Below, in pieces: positions 51,757 to 54,557 of a DNA stretch of 54,557 nucleotides. Source of the DNA: Oscillospiraceae bacterium (lineage in GTDB: Bacteria; Bacillota; Clostridia; Oscillospirales; Oscillospiraceae); assembly GCA_017622295.1 (NCBI GenBank), contig JAGARK010000075.1, forward strand, positions 1-54,557, written 5' to 3'. Numbering within the stretch: the first letter of the stretch is position 1; each line of letters opens with the position of its first letter. The translations under genes and the position numbers were made by a program. The notes beneath the pieces are model-generated. The model saw nothing but the letters and a program-made list of their open reading frames with translations. It had not been told where the DNA came from and did no database searches.

Positions 51757-52638
51757 ATGAGCAATGCACTGCTGAAACTCAGAGAACAATCCCGCCTGTT
51801 CAGCACCACGGAACGGGAAATCGCCATGCATATTCTTGAAAACCCCCAGCTGGTGGTGGATATGAGCATCCATGAGCTGGCAAAGCACACCTTCTCCTCG
51901 GCTTCGAGCATCGTGCGGCTGTGCAACCACACCGGCTATTCCGGCTATAAGGAGTTCCGCAAAGCCGTCACCCATGAGCTGGCCATGCGGGAGCAGAGCA
52001 AGCGGACGGAGCAGAAGGAGATCACCCGCTCCGACAGCCTGCAGGACATCATCGACAAGATCTCCTACGCCAACATCGTCTCCCTGGAGGAAACCCGGGA
52101 GCTGATGGACGCCGCGGTGCTGCGCACTTGCGTGGATCTCATCAAAAACGCCCGGATGATCTACCTGTTTGGCCTGGGTGCCTCCCTATGTGCCGCCCGG
52201 GATGCCTACCTGAAATTCCTGCGGCTGAACAAGCTGTGCGTCATCAACGACGACTGGCACTCCCAGATCCTTCAGGCCAGGAATGCCGGCACCCAGGATG
52301 TGGGCATCGTCATTTCCTATTCCGGCGCCACCGTGGAGATGGTGGAGTGCATGAAAATCATGAGGGAAAACAACACCCCCATCATCGCCATCACCCGCTG
52401 CGAGAATTCTCCGGTGTCGGAGCTTGCCGATCATCTGCTTTACACCACCTCCCGGGAATCCATCTTCCGCAGCGGTGCCACCTCCTCGCGCATTTCCCAG
52501 CTGTGCATCATCGACATTCTCTACACCGCTCTGGCCAACGAAGATTACGAAGCCTCCCTGGAGCAGCTCTCCCGGACCCATATCCGCAAGCCCGGGCAGA
52601 TTTCCGGAAAGATGTACAAAGGAAGCTCCCAGTTTTAA
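51757..52638 (+). CDS. murR: RpiR/MurR family transcriptional regulator
   Basis: A 293-aa RpiR-type regulator: an N-terminal helix-turn-helix (1 to about 77, with TTEREIAMHILENP and ASSIVRLCNHTGYSGYKEFRKAV) and a C-terminal SIS domain (about 125-260, with YLFGLGASLCAA and VISYSGATVEMVE) that binds a phosphosugar. Divergent from murQ, it most likely controls the mur-pts operon in response to MurNAc-6-P. Strong GGAGGACG site before the ATG. Confidence 0.9.
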   Translation: MSNALLKLREQSRLFSTTEREIAMHILENPQLVVDMSIHELAKHTFSSASSIVRLCNHTGYSGYKEFRKAVTHELAMREQSKRTEQKEITRSDSLQDIIDKISYANIVSLEETRELMDAAVLRTCVDLIKNARMIYLFGLGASLCAARDAYLKFLRLNKLCVINDDWHSQILQARNAGTQDVGIVISYSGATVEMVECMKIMRENNTPIIAITRCENSPVSELADHLLYTTSRESIFRSGATSSRISQLCIIDILYTALANEDYEASLEQLSRTHIRKPGQISGKMYKGSSQF

Positions 52639-52655
52639 TTTCCGCCCGAATAGAA

Positions 52656-52684
52656 AACCGGTCCCTTGCGGGACCGGTTATTTT
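52656..52684. terminator. Terminator between murR and the Cys-repeat gene
   Basis: A perfect 10-bp stem (AACCGGTCCC) with TTGC loop, flanked by A and T runs; serves both strands. Confidence 0.75.
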
Positions 52685-53570
52685 AGGTTTCGTCGGTTTC
52701 CTGGAACAGGTAAGTGGTGGTTGCACTGCGGTTCAGGGAAGCGTTCTTACTGGAATAGCGCAGATAGTAGGAGCCGACCTTCAGCTTGCTGTTGCTGAAG
52801 GAAACAGAGCTGGAGCTGCCGGTACTCAGAGTCAGGGTGGGAGTGCCGAACCAGCCCCACCAGCCGCTGGCGCTCTGGGCGTACAGGTAATAGGTGGTAT
52901 TGCCGTCCTTGTAGCTGAGCTTATTGCCGGAGTAGGTCCAGACCAGATCCTCAGTGATCTCAGAAGTTACCACACCGTTGGAAACAGTGACCTGAACCAC
53001 GGAGATCTGGTTATTCTCATGGGACAGGGCATAGTACTTATTGCCGGAGTAGAGGGTGATCACATAGTTGTTGTCCGAAGTGAGGGAGGTGACCTTGTTG
53101 TAGGTCAGAGCGCTTGCCAGCTTCTCGGAATAGCTGTCGCCGCAGGTGCCGCAGGTATAGACCAGGTAGCCATCGGCCTCGACGCTGGTATAGCTGTGGC
53201 CCAGGGCTGCGGTGTAGGTATCGGCATAGCTGTCACCGCAGTTGGCGCAGGTATGGCTGGTGTAGCCGCCCTCGGTCTCGGTGGGATCCACGGTGACGGA
53301 AACATAATCGTGGCCCAGTGCCTCAGTCTGATCATAGACCTCAGCTACGCCGCAATTGGTGCAGGTGGTGCTGGTGTAGCCGCCGGTGGTGCAGGTGGCA
53401 GCCACAGTGACGGTCTCATAGTTATGGCCCAGTGCAGCGATCTCGTCGGTCACATAGCTGTCGCCGCAGGCAGTGCAGGTATGGGTGGTGAAGCCACCGC
53501 TCTCGCAGGCAGCCTCGGTGACCGCAGATCCATTTTTATGTATATTTACAATCTTTTTTACTGTTGACAC
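52683..53570 (-). CDS. Cys-repeat (CxxCG...ALGH) protein, possibly 5'-truncated
   Basis: A 295-aa protein. The first half contains about four repeats of roughly 37 residues of the form CxxCG(D/V)xY...(A/E)ALGHxY, probably small zinc- or disulfide-stabilised modules. The second half is a Ser/Tyr-rich beta domain. Such repeats normally occur in secreted surface proteins, yet there is no signal peptide, and an in-frame TAA lies 8 codons before the GTG start. The start overlaps the TetR-gene promoter. It may be a fragment of a larger surface protein or be exported another way. Function unknown. Confidence 0.55.
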   Translation of the reverse strand: MSTVKKIVNIHKNGSAVTEAACESGGFTTHTCTACGDSYVTDEIAALGHNYETVTVAATCTTGGYTSTTCTNCGVAEVYDQTEALGHDYVSVTVDPTETEGGYTSHTCANCGDSYADTYTAALGHSYTSVEADGYLVYTCGTCGDSYSEKLASALTYNKVTSLTSDNNYVITLYSGNKYYALSHENNQISVVQVTVSNGVVTSEITEDLVWTYSGNKLSYKDGNTTYYLYAQSASGWWGWFGTPTLTLSTGSSSSVSFSNSKLKVGSYYLRYSSKNASLNRSATTTYLFQETDET

Positions 53571-53592
53571 TGCAGCTGATTTCCTGTATTAT
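53564..53592 (+). promoter_or_regulatory. Promoter of the TetR gene
   Basis: TTGACA (53564-53569), exact 17-nt spacer, TATTAT (53587-53592). It overlaps the start of the divergent Cys-repeat gene. Confidence 0.65.
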
Positions 53593-53616
53593 TTAATTAG
53601 CACTGTTAACATATCT

Positions 53617-53628
53617 GGAAACGTTTCC
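53617..53628. promoter_or_regulatory. Palindrome GGAAACGTTTCC, possible TetR operator
   Basis: A perfect 12-bp palindrome about 20 nt downstream of the predicted transcription start and 36 nt before the TetR start codon, a fitting place for autorepression. Confidence 0.5.
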
Positions 53629-53663
53629 ATTTAGTTTATATTCGGGTTACAAGGAGGTCGACC

Positions 53664-54236
53664 ATGCCCAAAAGAGAATCCAACCTGCGGGAAGCCCTGA
53701 TCCTCGCAGGCATCGAGGAGATCAATCAGCACGGCGTCACCGGCTTCTCCATCCGCCGGGTGGCCGAAGCCTGTAATGTATCCTGCGCCGCGCCTTACCG
53801 CCATTTCCAGGACAAAAACGGCCTCATTGCCGCCATCATCGATTACGTCAACGACCAGTGGGCCATCCGTCAGGAGGAAATCGTCAGCCATTGCAGCGAT
53901 TCCCTGCGGGAGCAGATCATTGAGATCAGCGTCGGCTATATCCGTTTCCTGATGGAAAAGCCCTTCTACCGGGCTGTCCTGATGCTCAAAGACGAGGAAT
54001 TTGACAACCTGTACCATAAAAAAAGGACTCAATTCGGCAGTCTTTCCCAAACTCTGGAGGCCGCCCTCTTCGCATCCTCCGGCCTGGACGAGGACACCTG
54101 GAAGCGAAAGCTGATGATCGTCCGCTCCCTGATCTTCGGCGTGGTCTTCCTGTTTGACGCCGGTGAGTTTGAATATAACGACAAAACCATGGAATATGTC
54201 CGGTTCACCATCAACCGGGAATTTGAAATCTTTTGA
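53664..54236 (+). CDS. TetR/AcrR family transcriptional regulator
   Basis: A 190-aa regulator with an N-terminal TetR helix-turn-helix (about 8-55, with FSIRRVAEACNVSCAAPYRHFQDKNGLIAAI) and a helical ligand domain with a conserved-looking FGVVFLFDAG segment near the end. Ligand and targets are unknown. The divergent Cys-repeat gene and its own promoter are the nearest candidates. The ATG is preceded by AAGGAGGTCGACC. Confidence 0.88.
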   Translation: MPKRESNLREALILAGIEEINQHGVTGFSIRRVAEACNVSCAAPYRHFQDKNGLIAAIIDYVNDQWAIRQEEIVSHCSDSLREQIIEISVGYIRFLMEKPFYRAVLMLKDEEFDNLYHKKRTQFGSLSQTLEAALFASSGLDEDTWKRKLMIVRSLIFGVVFLFDAGEFEYNDKTMEYVRFTINREFEIF

Positions 54237-54240
54237 ACAG

Positions 54241-54275
54241 AAAATCCCCGCTGCAGCAACGCAGCGGGGATTTTT
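54241..54275. terminator. Bidirectional terminator between tetR and pqqD-like genes
   Basis: A perfect 14-bp stem (AAAATCCCCGCTGC) with a 6-nt loop and T/A runs on both sides. Confidence 0.85.
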
Positions 54276-54536
54276 TCAGATAATATTGAGTTTTTTCAGT
54301 TTCTCCAGGAATTCGCGGATGTCCTGCATGGCCTCCTCGGGGGAAACCTCGTATTCTTCCAAAACTGCCTTGCAGATCTCTTCTTCCGTGTCTGCGCTGG
54401 GCAGCAGGCCCCAGATGAAGGCCCCCAGCTCGTTCAGAACGAACAGGCCGTTGGAATCATACACTGTCCTGCCCACGGGAACCAGAATGGTATCTCCCGC
54501 AATTTCCCGCTTGATCAGTTCCTTTTTGATGATCAT
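54276..54536 (-). CDS. PqqD-like (RiPP recognition element) protein
   Basis: An 86-aa protein with the PqqD fold pattern: KREIAGDTILVPVG, YDSNGLFVLNELGAFIWGLL, then EEEICKAVLEEYEVSPEEAMQDIREFLEKLKKLNII. PqqD domains bind leader peptides of ribosomally made, modified peptides and hand them to radical SAM enzymes. No precursor or SPASM enzyme is inside the window; they could lie to the right. Many Clostridia also carry stand-alone copies of unknown role. GGAGGAGAG precedes the ATG. Confidence 0.85.
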   Translation of the reverse strand: MIIKKELIKREIAGDTILVPVGRTVYDSNGLFVLNELGAFIWGLLPSADTEEEICKAVLEEYEVSPEEAMQDIREFLEKLKKLNII

Positions 54537-54557
54537 TTGTTTCTCTCCTCCCGGACC

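Noticed and set aside
1-54557. CRISPR arrays, rRNA or tRNA genes
   Set aside because: No regularly spaced direct repeats, no rRNA-like sequence and no tRNA cloverleaf were seen.

Overview
The window reads as chromosome of a spore-forming, anaerobic, GC-rich Clostridia member, most likely an Oscillospirales/Oscillospiraceae gut bacterium. The grounds are a complete six-gene Rnf complex, SpoVT, the GlgC-GlgD-GlgA set, a MurNAc-recycling phosphotransferase operon, strong GGAGG ribosome binding sites and high third-position GC. The species cannot be named from sequence alone.

Layout: (1) 1-2640, two minus-strand cell-envelope genes, the 5' part of an alkaline phosphatase lipoprotein and a choice-of-anchor I surface protein. 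They share a near-identical upstream promoter/palindrome module that looks phosphate-regulated. (2) About 2650-12800, an integrative mobilizable element: two minus-strand genes, one encoding a 1020-aa polymerase of the two-barrel (eukaryotic RdRP/QDE-1-like) family, and a plus-strand cassette of Cys-rich VLP protein, ParM-like actin, ParR-like adaptor, a hairpin-rich candidate oriT, MobC-like RHH protein, relaxase, ParB-like protein, a 49-aa ORF and a large serine recombinase. No type IV secretion genes are present. (3) 12.9-20.0 kb, a TetM-like ribosomal-protection GTPase fused to a YacP/Rae1-like NYN nuclease, a PsiE-like membrane protein, small unknown genes, a 306-bp MITE-like repeat, a GH13 glycosidase and a DegV protein. 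(4) 20.1-24.5 kb, the glgC-glgD-glgA operon and a GNAT acetyltransferase. (5) 24.56-26.4 kb, a second repeat copy and mgtE behind a long structured leader. (6) 26.4-32.7 kb, asd, aspartokinase and hom (minus) and thrC-thrB (plus). (7) 32.8-37.9 kb, rnfCDGEAB (minus). (8) 38.2-44.0 kb, a cytosolic BMP-domain protein, a metallophosphoesterase, a DUF2461 protein, then dapA-dapB-dapF. (9) 44.0-52.6 kb, spoVT, and a seven-gene minus operon murQ-EIIBC-mupG-HAD-EIIA-ptsI-ptsH with a divergent RpiR regulator. (10) 52.7-54.6 kb, a Cys-repeat protein, a TetR regulator and a PqqD-like protein.

How it works together: the asd/lysC/hom/thrBC and dapABF genes cover most of the aspartate-family route to threonine and diaminopimelate. 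Rnf supplies ion-motive force from ferredoxin. The mur operon carries its own EI, HPr and EIIA, so it can import MurNAc-type sugars and convert them to GlcNAc-6-P without outside PTS proteins. Its HPr has Arg in place of regulatory Ser46.

The most unusual items are the RdRP-like polymerase with its overlapping 280-aa partner on the mobile element, the ribosomal-protection GTPase/NYN nuclease fusion, the structured mgtE leader, and the duplicated promoter module at the left end.
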